From: Armatimonadota bacterium
GTDB taxonomy: Bacteria; Armatimonadota; Hebobacteria; CAIYQO01
Reading direction: 5' to 3'
DNA length: 64,000 nucleotides
NCBI GenBank assembly: GCA_029553475.1
Contig: JAKPKV010000058.1
Location: forward strand, 1-64,000
In this document: in pieces, positions 1 to 6,936 of the stretch
How positions within the stretch are numbered: position 1 is the stretch's first letter
Layout of the letters: the number at the start of each line of letters is the position of its first letter
Translations under genes and position numbers: made by a program
Notes under the pieces: model-generated
What the model was told of the DNA's origin: nothing
The model's input: the letters and a program-made list of their open reading frames with translations, nothing else
Database searches by the model: none

Positions 1-26
1 ACGTCCGCCGTGATCCAGGCCGGCAT
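1..26 (-). CDS. possible start of a downstream gene, cut by the window edge
   Basis: On the minus strand an ATG whose first base is position 26 follows a GAGGGG stretch and opens a frame (Met-Pro-Ala-Trp-Ile-Thr-Ala-Asp) to the window edge. It lies 40 bases after the stop of the PASTA gene, in the same direction, so it could be the next gene of that operon. Only eight codons are visible and no family can be named. Confidence 0.25.
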
Positions 27-66
27 CCCCTCAGCAGCCCCACACCGAGACGGCTCGGACAATTTC

Positions 67-888
67 TTACAGTTCGCGCGTCAGCAGCAGCTTCTCCCCG
101 AAAAAGACTTCCACCGTTACCGTGTTGCCGATGCCCTGTACGGTATGCACCACGGTGTCGCCGGGATTATGTTCGCGTTCATACGCCGTCGTGCGCCCCG
201 TCTCGTCAATCACGTCAATGCGCACCTGTTCCGCTTTCTCGGCATCCATCGGCAGCTCAACCTGCAGGGTGGTCGAGCGCAGATTTCCCTCCAGGCTCGC
301 ATCCTGTTCCTTCGGTTTTTGCCCCTTGCTGATTTTCAGCGTGACCGTGCTGTTGCGCTGGAGTTTCGTCCCCGGTGACGGTGAGAGGGTGATGATGCGG
401 TCATACGGAATCTTCGCATCGTAGACATAGGTTTCGGAGGCGATGGTGAGCTGGGCCTTCCGCAGGCGCGCCTGCGCGTCCACCAGGGCCAGCTCGCGGA
501 CATCCGGCACCACGGTGAAGGCCGACCCGGCGCTGACGATGAGCTGCACCGTCCGCCCTTCCTTCACCCGGCGGCCGCCGGCCGGTTCCGAGGAAATGAC
601 CGCTCCCGCTGGAATCGTCTCGCTCGATTGGGTGTAGGGATAGACGTCCACCCGCAGGCCCGCGCGCCGCAGCAGCACGGCGGCGTCGTCCTGTTTCAAC
701 CCCGCCACCACCGGCACCTGCGTATCCTCCGGCAGCGACCATTGCCAGAGCTGTACGCCGAAGATGCCCACCGCCGTAATCGCCAGCATGGCAATCAGCG
801 GCAGCAGGCAACTGACGAAGGGGTGCGGGTATGACTCACCCCAGGCGGCCTCATGAATGTGCTCACGTCCCATTCCACGTCCTGGCAT
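67..888 (-). CDS. membrane-anchored PASTA-domain protein
   Basis: A 273-residue protein with one hydrophobic segment near residues 27-48 and an otherwise extracellular body. Two PASTA modules can be read, at about residues 55-120 and 122-190, each with the usual pattern of a VP(D) start, an ARxxL-type helix and a closing 'VTLxIS' strand. The last 75 residues are a charged beta-rich tail. PASTA modules bind peptidoglycan or muropeptides, but there is no kinase or transpeptidase domain here, so this is a stand-alone sensor or adaptor. It begins 6 bases after mltG stops, on the same strand, which suggests co-transcription and a cell-wall role. The family of the tail was not recognised. Confidence 0.8.
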   Translation of the reverse strand: MPGRGMGREHIHEAAWGESYPHPFVSCLLPLIAMLAITAVGIFGVQLWQWSLPEDTQVPVVAGLKQDDAAVLLRRAGLRVDVYPYTQSSETIPAGAVISSEPAGGRRVKEGRTVQLIVSAGSAFTVVPDVRELALVDAQARLRKAQLTIASETYVYDAKIPYDRIITLSPSPGTKLQRNSTVTLKISKGQKPKEQDASLEGNLRSTTLQVELPMDAEKAEQVRIDVIDETGRTTAYEREHNPGDTVVHTVQGIGNTVTVEVFFGEKLLLTREL

Positions 889-894
889 AACTGA

Positions 895-1959
895 TTACTT
901 CCCGCGAATCGCCTGGATGGCGGCTCGATGTTCGGCAAAGGTCTGCGTAAACACGTGCGAGCCGTCGCCCTTCGCCACGTAATAGAGATACCCATGCGTC
1001 TCCGGGTGCAAAGCCGCCGCGAAGGCGGCATACCCCGGATTACAGATTGGTCCGGGCGGCAGTCCCGGGTATCGGTAGGTATTATACGGCGAGTTGACTT
1101 CCAGGTCACGATAGAGCACGCGCGTCACCCGCTCGCCTTTCGCGTAAAGGACCGTCGCGTCGCATTCCAGCTTCATGCCGCGCCGCAGGCGATTCAGGTA
1201 CACCCCGGCGATGCGCGGGCGTTCCGCCGCCACCTTCGCCTCCGCTTCCACCAGCGAGGCCAGCACCAGCACGTCGTGAAACGCGCGGCCGTCCGCCGGC
1301 GGCTGCGCCCGGTACGCGGCCACGCAGCGCGCGCGAAAAGTACTCAGCAGGCGGGTGAGGATCTGCTCGCCCGTGGCGCCCTTGCTGAATTTATACGTGT
1401 CCGGGAAGAGATACCCCTCCAGCGTCGGCCCCGCGATGAAGCTGAACTCGGCCTTCCAGCGCGCGACGTCACGCGTCAGCGCCGGAAAGGCGGCGGCCGC
1501 CTCCGGCCAGTGCTCGCGCAGGAACGGTCCGGTTTCGCTCACCCACTTCCCTTCGGGTATCGTCACCCAGTACGCTTTCGTGCGGCCGGAGATCAAGAGG
1601 TCGAGGATATCCACCGGCCGCATGCCATTGGTCACCTCGTATTCGCCCACTTTCACGCGCGCGGCTTTGCCGGTGGCGCGCCCATACAGGCGGAACATGA
1701 ACGCGTTGGGCACCAAACCGCGCTGGCGCAGGCGTGTCGCCACCTGGCGGAAGGTGGTCCGCGGCAGGATATCCACCGTCTGCGGCTCCGCCAGCCGCAC
1801 GGGGAGGGTCAGCATGCGGTACGCATACCCGGCCGCGCCGCACAGCGCCATCAGCAGCGCCAGCGCGGTGATCAGCAGCGCGCGCCGGCGCCCACGGCGG
1901 CGTTGCCGCGTTTTGCGCTCTCCCTCCGCCCGGGCGGAGTCCTGTCTATCATCAGTCAT
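895..1959 (-). CDS. mltG: endolytic peptidoglycan transglycosylase MltG (YceG family)
   Basis: A 354-residue, single-pass inner-membrane enzyme that cleaves nascent glycan strands and sets their length. After a basic N-terminus the membrane anchor lies near residues 27-47, followed by a LysM-like segment and the YceG catalytic domain. The family signature 'EGYLFPDTY' is present. The expected catalytic glutamate lies in the 'ASLVEAEA' motif, and the 'SPYNTYRYPGLPPGPI' block is intact. The ATG overlaps the stop of ruvX by four bases (ATGA), so the two are translationally coupled. The ruvX-mltG order is common in Firmicutes and related phyla. The length is normal for the family. Confidence 0.95.
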   Translation of the reverse strand: MTDDRQDSARAEGERKTRQRRRGRRRALLITALALLMALCGAAGYAYRMLTLPVRLAEPQTVDILPRTTFRQVATRLRQRGLVPNAFMFRLYGRATGKAARVKVGEYEVTNGMRPVDILDLLISGRTKAYWVTIPEGKWVSETGPFLREHWPEAAAAFPALTRDVARWKAEFSFIAGPTLEGYLFPDTYKFSKGATGEQILTRLLSTFRARCVAAYRAQPPADGRAFHDVLVLASLVEAEAKVAAERPRIAGVYLNRLRRGMKLECDATVLYAKGERVTRVLYRDLEVNSPYNTYRYPGLPPGPICNPGYAAFAAALHPETHGYLYYVAKGDGSHVFTQTFAEHRAAIQAIRGK

Positions 1960-2399
1960 GCGTGTTCCCGTAGAAATCGGTCCAGAATCAGCGCGGCGGC
2001 CAGCGCGTCCACGTGCGCCTCGCGCTCCTCGCGGCGCAGCCCGCGTTCGCGCAGCACCTCCTCCGCCTCCACCGTCGTCAGCCGCTCATCCTGGAGCCAG
2101 ACCGAGACGGTCACGAGGCGCTCCAGATGCCGCGTGAAGCGCCGCATCCACGTCGCCCGCGGGCCGGGCGTGCCGTCCATGTGCAATGGCAGGCCGACGA
2201 CAATCCCGTTGCAGGCGTAGCGCGCCGCCCACTCCGCGCATTGTGCCAGATCGCGCGCGCGCGTGGTGCGCGTATAGGTAAACAACGGGCGGGGCGCCGC
2301 GAGGGGAGTGTCGGCCAGCGCCACCCCGATGCGCCGCTCGCTGATATCCAATCCGAGCAGCGGATAGGCCACGGCGGCGGCGACAGGCGTGTCACTCAC
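1956..2399 (-). CDS. ruvX: RuvX/YqgF pre-16S rRNA nuclease, Holliday-junction-resolvase-like
   Basis: A 147-residue RNase H-like protein of the YqgF family, which trims the 5' end of 16S rRNA and resembles RuvC-type resolvases. Visible motifs are the first strand 'LGLDISERRIGVA' with its aspartate, 'GIVVGLPLHMDGTPG', and the C-terminal 'DERLTT' and 'HVDALAAALIL' segments. The frame is open further upstream, but a GTG at 2399 sits about nine bases after a GGAGG and gives the family's usual length, so I take that start; an ATG at 2426 is the alternative. It heads the minus-strand ruvX-mltG-PASTA unit and is divergent from the rmlA homologue. Confidence 0.9.
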   Translation of the reverse strand: MSDTPVAAAVAYPLLGLDISERRIGVALADTPLAAPRPLFTYTRTTRARDLAQCAEWAARYACNGIVVGLPLHMDGTPGPRATWMRRFTRHLERLVTVSVWLQDERLTTVEAEEVLRERGLRREEREAHVDALAAALILDRFLREHA

Positions 2400-2554
2400 G
2401 GTCAGCGGACCTCCAGACCTCCTCATTGTAGCGGCCCGGCGTGAACTCGGCAAGGCGGCGCGCGTGTAACATGCCGGCCCGACGGGGAAGAGTAGCCACA
2501 GAGAGATGCCGCGCCCGGCAGGAAAATCCCCCCCGGCGGCAAAGGATAGACACC

Positions 2555-3310
2555 ATGAAAGGCATCGTGCTCGCGGGCGGATTGGGCACCCGGCTCTCCC
2601 CGCTCACGCTGGCCACCAATAAGCACCTGCTGCCGGTGTATGACCGCTGCATGGTGGAATACCCCATCAGCACGCTGCTGCGCGCCGGGATTGACCGCAT
2701 CATGGTCGTCACCGGCGGCCCGCACGCGGGCGATTTCCTGCGCGTGCTGGGCAACGGCCGCAAGCTGGGCATCGCCCACCTGGAGTATGCGTATCAGGAG
2801 CATGAAGGCGGCATCGCCGACGCCCTCAGCCTGGGCGAGGACTTTTCAGACGGCGAGCCGGTCGCGGTGGTGCTCGGCGACAACGTGACGAACGCCGACC
2901 TTTCCGCCCCCGTGGCCGCCTTCACCGGCGGCGCGCACCTTTTCTTCAAAAAGGTCCCCGACCCGCAGCGCTTCGGCGTGCCCGCCTTCGACGCCGGCGG
3001 CGCGGTGCTGCGCATTGACGAGAAGCCGGCGGCGCCCGCCAGCGACTACGCGGTGACCGGCCTGTATCTCTACGACGCCCGCGTCTTCGACATCATCCGC
3101 ACGCTCACCCCGTCCGCGCGCGCGGAGTTGGAGATCACCGACGTGAATAACCGCTACCTCGTCCGGGGCGCGCTGCGCTGGTCAGAGCTCGACGGCTACT
3201 GGACGGATGCCGGCACCTTTGCCTCCCTGTATTATGCGAATGCGCTCATCGCCCGCGAGCGCGGCTGGGTCGCCCCCGACGCCCTCGCCGGCCACCCGGT
3301 GACGCCATGA
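2555..3310 (+). CDS. rmlA: glucose-1-phosphate thymidylyltransferase-like nucleotidyltransferase
   Basis: A 251-residue sugar-phosphate nucleotidyltransferase predicted to make dTDP-glucose from glucose-1-phosphate and dTTP. It opens with 'MKGIVLAGGLGTRLSPLT', the pyrophosphorylase signature, followed by the 'NKHLLPVYDRCMVEYPI' block and the metal site in 'VVLGDNV'. The C-terminal 'YWTDAGTFASL' matches the RmlA sugar-binding end. ATG 2555 is preceded by AAAGGA. The earlier in-frame start at 2441 would add an arginine-rich tail with no match to the family. It is somewhat shorter than classic RmlA (about 290 residues), so nucleotide specificity is inferred mainly from its neighbours rmlC and rmlB. 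Its stop overlaps the next start by four bases. Confidence 0.88.
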   Translation: MKGIVLAGGLGTRLSPLTLATNKHLLPVYDRCMVEYPISTLLRAGIDRIMVVTGGPHAGDFLRVLGNGRKLGIAHLEYAYQEHEGGIADALSLGEDFSDGEPVAVVLGDNVTNADLSAPVAAFTGGAHLFFKKVPDPQRFGVPAFDAGGAVLRIDEKPAAPASDYAVTGLYLYDARVFDIIRTLTPSARAELEITDVNNRYLVRGALRWSELDGYWTDAGTFASLYYANALIARERGWVAPDALAGHPVTP

Positions 3311-3783
3311 GTGCCCACGGTGACGCCATGATTGATGGAGTGATCCTGAAACCCTTGCGGGTCATCCCGGACGAACGCGGTCGCCTGATGGAGATCCTCC
3401 GCCGCGATGATCCCTTCTTCACCGCCTTCGGACAGGTCTATCTCACCACGACGTATCCCGGCGTGGTGAAGGCCTGGCACTGCCATGCGCGGCAGGATGA
3501 CCACGTCTGCTGCATCCGTGGCGCCATCAAGCTCGCGCTCTATGATGACCGTCCGGACGCCCCCACCCTCGGCGCGCTGCAGGAACTCTTCCTCGGCGAG
3601 GCGCGGCCGCTGCTCGTGCGCATCCCGCGCGGCGTCTGGCACGGCTGGAAAGGCGTCGGCACGGACGAAGCGTTTATGCTCAACTGTCCCAGCGAACCCT
3701 ACGATTACGCGCATCCGGACGAGCTGCGCCGCCCGTGGGATGACCCCGGCATCCCGTATGACTGGTCGTTGAAGATGGGCTAG
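3307..3783 (+). CDS. rmlC: dTDP-4-dehydrorhamnose 3,5-epimerase family protein (RmlC-like cupin)
   Basis: A 158-residue cupin-fold sugar epimerase. The core 'KAWHCHARQDDHVCCIRG' carries the histidine of the RmlC active site, and 'PRGVWHGWKGVG' and 'NCPSEPYDYAHPDE' follow the family pattern. RmlC enzymes epimerise dTDP-4-keto-6-deoxyglucose at C3 and C5. This short form also occurs in pathways for other deoxysugars, so the exact product is uncertain. The start overlaps the rmlA stop (ATGA); an internal ATG at 3328 is an alternative. rmlB follows 8 bases later. Confidence 0.85.
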   Translation: MSAHGDAMIDGVILKPLRVIPDERGRLMEILRRDDPFFTAFGQVYLTTTYPGVVKAWHCHARQDDHVCCIRGAIKLALYDDRPDAPTLGALQELFLGEARPLLVRIPRGVWHGWKGVGTDEAFMLNCPSEPYDYAHPDELRRPWDDPGIPYDWSLKMG

Positions 3784-3791
3784 GTGCCGCG

Positions 3792-4820
3792 ATGTCTCTC
3801 CCCTATCGCCATATCCTCGTCACCGGCGGCGCCGGCTTCATCGGCAGCCAACTGGTGCGCATGCTGCTGGCGCTGCCGGTGGCGCGCGTGACCAACGTAG
3901 ATAAGCTCACCTATGCCGGCAATCCCGCCAACCTCGCCGATATCGCCGATGATCCCCGCTATCACTTCGCCCACCTGGATATTGCCGACCCACGCCTGCG
4001 CGCGCTGCTGCGCGACAACCGGCCCGACGCCATCATCAACGTCGCGGCGGAGACCCACGTGGACCGCGCCATCGCCGATCCGCTGGTGTTCGCGCGCACG
4101 GACGTGCTGGGCACGCACAACCTGTTGGAATGCGCGCGGGAGATCGGCGTGCGCCGCTTCGTGCAGGTGAGCACCGATGAGGTGTACGGCAGCATCGCCG
4201 CGGGCGCGGCGACCGAAGACAGCCCGCTGCGGCCCGGTAACCCCTATTCCGCCAGCAAAGCCGGCGGCGACTTGCTTTGCCTGAGCTATGCCCATACCTA
4301 CGGCCTTCCGGTCAGCATCTGCCGTGGGGCGAATACCTACGGCCCGCGCCAGTACCCGGAAAAATTCATCCCGCTGGCCATCACCAATCTCCTCACCGGG
4401 CAGCCGGTGCCGCTCTACGGCGACGGCCGCCAGCGCCGCGACTGGCTCTATGTGACGGATCACTGCACCGGCATCCTGACCGTGCTGGAGAAAGGCGCGG
4501 CGGGTGACGTCTACAACATCGCCGCCGGGCAGGAGCGGGAAAACCGCGACGTGCTGGGACGGTTGCTGGCGCTGCTGGAGGCGCCGGAGGACGCGGTGCG
4601 CCGGGTGACGGATCGCCCCGGTCATGATCGCCGCTATGCCATGGACGCGAGCAAGCTGCGCGCGTTGGGCTGGTCGCCGGCGATGGGCATCGAGGCGGGA
4701 TTGGCGGAGACGGTGGCCTGGTATCGCCGTCATCCCGCGTGGTGGCACTCCATCCGCCGGGGAGACGCCTTCACCGCGTACTACGCGCACCAGTATCCGA
4801 TGCTCCCGCCGCTCCGCTAA
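3792..4820 (+). CDS. rmlB: dTDP-glucose 4,6-dehydratase
   Basis: A 342-residue short-chain dehydrogenase/reductase of the extended type that converts dTDP-glucose to dTDP-4-keto-6-deoxyglucose. Visible motifs are the NAD-binding 'TGGAGFIGSQL', 'NVAAETHVDRAI', the 'STDEVYG' loop with the Thr-Asp-Glu dehydratase residues, the catalytic Tyr/Lys in 'NPYSASKAGGD', and 'GANTYGPRQYPEKFIPL'. It is the third gene of the dTDP-sugar operon. The TAA stop (4818-4820) is also one of the two TAA triplets flanking a short inverted-repeat element. Confidence 0.95.
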   Translation: MSLPYRHILVTGGAGFIGSQLVRMLLALPVARVTNVDKLTYAGNPANLADIADDPRYHFAHLDIADPRLRALLRDNRPDAIINVAAETHVDRAIADPLVFARTDVLGTHNLLECAREIGVRRFVQVSTDEVYGSIAAGAATEDSPLRPGNPYSASKAGGDLLCLSYAHTYGLPVSICRGANTYGPRQYPEKFIPLAITNLLTGQPVPLYGDGRQRRDWLYVTDHCTGILTVLEKGAAGDVYNIAAGQERENRDVLGRLLALLEAPEDAVRRVTDRPGHDRRYAMDASKLRALGWSPAMGIEAGLAETVAWYRRHPAWWHSIRRGDAFTAYYAHQYPMLPPLR

Positions 4821-4868
4821 GAAACTGTTTCGAAAGTAGGCGACGCCTACTTCTGAAACAGTTTCTAA
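4818..4868. mobile_element. 45-bp inverted-repeat element flanked by TAA, at a convergent gene end
   Basis: Positions 4821-4865 are bounded by GAAACTGTTTC (4821-4831) and its exact complement GAAACAGTTTC (4855-4865). Inside lies a second perfect stem, AAGTAGGC / GCCTACTT. The whole is flanked by TAA at 4818-4820 and 4866-4868. The left TAA is the stop codon of rmlB. The stop codon of the convergent LysM gene (4865-4867) overlaps the element's right border. Related ends occur at 29336, 39025 and 52653. A three-base TNA duplication with GAxxCTGTTT-type ends resembles the IS1031 subgroup of IS5. The same hairpin could also act as a bidirectional terminator. Confidence 0.65.
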
Positions 4869-5698
4869 CGATCACCGGGCCGCATGACGATGGTGATCGG
4901 CGCCGGAATATCGGGCAAGCGCACGGCGTCGCCGATATCCAGCCGCGATGACGACAGCGTGGGATTCAGCTTCTCAATGGCCTCCACCGTCGTGCCGTAC
5001 CGGCGCGCGATGACGTAAAAACTCTCGCCGCGCTTGACGGTGTGATAGCGTTCGCGCGGCGGGTGTCCGAGCTCGTCGGCCGCCTCCTCGGCGGTCATCA
5101 CGGGCAGCGGCGATTTTGCATCCTCCGCTTGCGTATACGGGCGAATGGCCAGCCGTTCCTTCACCGTCGGCACGCCCGTCTTCCCGACCGCCGCGCGCTC
5201 CTGCATCAGCGAAATCGCCCGCCAGGCTTCCGCGTGCGAGGCAAGCAGCACCAGCGGCTTGCCGTTCACGATAATCGCGGCGCCCTGAATGACCGCGGTG
5301 AGTTTCGCGTCGAGCGCCTCCACGGCGTCTTCCACGGTGACGAGGGCGTGCAGGCCCCAGGCGCGCGCGACCCGCACCTCCCCTTCCCGGAACTGGACCG
5401 CCTCCGCGGCGTTCGGCGCGTGGCGGATTTTCAGCGCTTCGACTGCGGCGGATGCCGCCTCTTCCGACGCCAATACGCACAGCGGGGTATGTTCCAGCAG
5501 CACGGCGTAGTGCGCGCGCGTGAGCTGGAGATGCAGCAGCCAGCCGCCTCCGCCCAGCAGCGCCAGCGTCATCAACGTCGCCCAGAGCTTGCGGTACGAT
5601 GGCCGATAGACGGCCTTGCGCCGCCGCGGACGACGGCGCAACGGCGGCAGCACGGTCTCGCCGCCGGCTCCCGTTGCGGACAGATGATCGTCGCTCAT
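4865..5698 (-). CDS. membrane-anchored LysM-domain protein
   Basis: A 277-residue protein with a basic cytoplasmic N-terminus, one membrane segment near residues 38-57, and an external part ending in a single LysM domain (about residues 218-262, 'YHTVKRGESFYVIARRYG...IGDAVRLP'). Between anchor and LysM are two imperfect modules of the kind 'vxVxGkxlxxLaSxxeAxxAi', at about residues 68-100 and 140-170. Similar modules precede LysM or M23 peptidase domains in Firmicute-type cell-wall proteins. No hydrolase domain is present, so it probably tethers or senses peptidoglycan. Its ATG overlaps the galT stop by four bases, an odd partner for a wall protein. Confidence 0.75.
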   Translation of the reverse strand: MSDDHLSATGAGGETVLPPLRRRPRRRKAVYRPSYRKLWATLMTLALLGGGGWLLHLQLTRAHYAVLLEHTPLCVLASEEAASAAVEALKIRHAPNAAEAVQFREGEVRVARAWGLHALVTVEDAVEALDAKLTAVIQGAAIIVNGKPLVLLASHAEAWRAISLMQERAAVGKTGVPTVKERLAIRPYTQAEDAKSPLPVMTAEEAADELGHPPRERYHTVKRGESFYVIARRYGTTVEAIEKLNPTLSSSRLDIGDAVRLPDIPAPITIVMRPGDR

Positions 5699-6741
5699 AC
5701 TGAGACTTCCAGAGTAAGCGGTGCTGTCGTGATGTCTCTTGCCTCGACCAGATAGCGCGCGGCGTCTTCCGGCGTGGTGACGTTGATATAGATGCCCGTG
5801 CCCATCTCAAAACCCGCGGCGATGGTGAGCCGCGGCATGATGACCATGTGCCAGTGGAAGATCTCGGAATCTTCCCGATCGAACGGCGCGGTGTGGATGG
5901 CAAAATTATACGGCGGCGCGTTGAGACAGCGCGAGATGCGCCCGAAGATGTCGCGCATCAGCCCGGCGAATTCCACCACGCGCTCGCGCGGCATCGCCGC
6001 AAAACTGGCCTGGTGCGACTTCGGCATCAGCCAGGTCTCGAACGGATATTTGGACGCGAAGGGCTCGAAGACGAGGTAATGCTCCGTCTCGCTCACCACG
6101 CGTACCGCCTGCTCCAGCTCGTGCCGGACCATATCACACCAGATGCAGCGCTCGTGATACTGGTAGTAGCGCTCGGCGCCGTGGATCTCGTTGACCACGT
6201 CAATCGGGATCATCGGCGTGGCGATGAGTTGAGAATGTGGATGCTCCAGTGACGCCCCCGCCACTTTCCCGTGGTTGCGAAAGATGAGGATATACTTGAA
6301 GCGCGCATCCTTGCGCAAGTCCAAATAGCGCTCGCGATACGCCCACACGACTTCCGCCATCTGGAAGGCGCTCATGGTGGCGGGGTCCTCATTATGCCGC
6401 GGCGATTCGATAATCACCTCGTGCGCGCCGACGCCGTGCATCACGTCGTACATGCCCAGGCCGCGCTTGTTCAGCTCGCCCTCGATGGCCAGCGCGGGAA
6501 ACTTATTCGGCACGCAGCGCACCCACCAGTCGCCGACATTCGCCACCGCGCCGTTGCGAAACGCCAGCACCTCCGGCGGCGTGGTGCCTTCCTTGCCTGG
6601 ACAGAACGGGCAGGCGGGGGAAAACTCCGGCCGCTCCCCCTCCGCGGCGGATGATTGGGTGAAATCAGACGGGCGGCGCCCCCGCTCCGTCGCGATAATC
6701 ACCCATTCCTGGGTGATCGGATCTTTTCTCAATTCCGGCAT
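5695..6741 (-). CDS. galT: galactose-1-phosphate uridylyltransferase
   Basis: A 348-residue HIT-superfamily enzyme of the Leloir pathway, exchanging UMP between UDP-glucose and galactose-1-phosphate. It opens with the typical 'MPELRKDPITQEWVIIA'. It has the zinc-binding 'CPFCPG' pair near residue 45 and the catalytic His-Pro-His in 'SLEHPHSQLIATP', with the nucleophile being the second histidine. A C-terminal 'HWHMVIMPRL' matches the second HIT-like half. The start is supported by AGGAG six bases upstream. galK and galE are not in this window. It heads a two-gene unit with the LysM gene. Confidence 0.95.
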   Translation of the reverse strand: MPELRKDPITQEWVIIATERGRRPSDFTQSSAAEGERPEFSPACPFCPGKEGTTPPEVLAFRNGAVANVGDWWVRCVPNKFPALAIEGELNKRGLGMYDVMHGVGAHEVIIESPRHNEDPATMSAFQMAEVVWAYRERYLDLRKDARFKYILIFRNHGKVAGASLEHPHSQLIATPMIPIDVVNEIHGAERYYQYHERCIWCDMVRHELEQAVRVVSETEHYLVFEPFASKYPFETWLMPKSHQASFAAMPRERVVEFAGLMRDIFGRISRCLNAPPYNFAIHTAPFDREDSEIFHWHMVIMPRLTIAAGFEMGTGIYINVTTPEDAARYLVEARDITTAPLTLEVSV

Positions 6742-6890
6742 ACGTGACTCCTGCTTCTCGCCCGTGGCCGAGCTGGACCGAGAAACCGCCGGCAGCTACG
6801 CCTGCAACGCGGCGCTTCTCTGTCCGGTTCCAGCCTCCAGACCCATACCTACGTCAATCCTGCATGATTGACCAATCAGACTATACCCGT

Positions 6891-6916
6891 TTTCCGCGCA
6901 CACCGGCGCGCGGAAA
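6891..6916 (-). terminator. hairpin downstream of the GH57 gene
   Basis: TTTCCGCGC (6891-6899) and GCGCGGAAA (6908-6916) form a nine-base-pair stem with an eight-base loop, 21 bases past the stop of the GH57 gene. There is no long T tract on the minus strand, so the terminator call is moderate. The rest of the 6742-6936 gap holds the galT ribosome binding site and no other gene. Confidence 0.5.
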
Positions 6917-6936
6917 CGTCCCAAGACCGCCGCGCG

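Noticed and set aside
928-2220. 430-codon open frame on the plus strand opposite mltG and ruvX
   Set aside because: It is antisense to two clear genes, has no conserved motif and shows the His/Arg-rich composition typical of shadow frames in GC-rich DNA.
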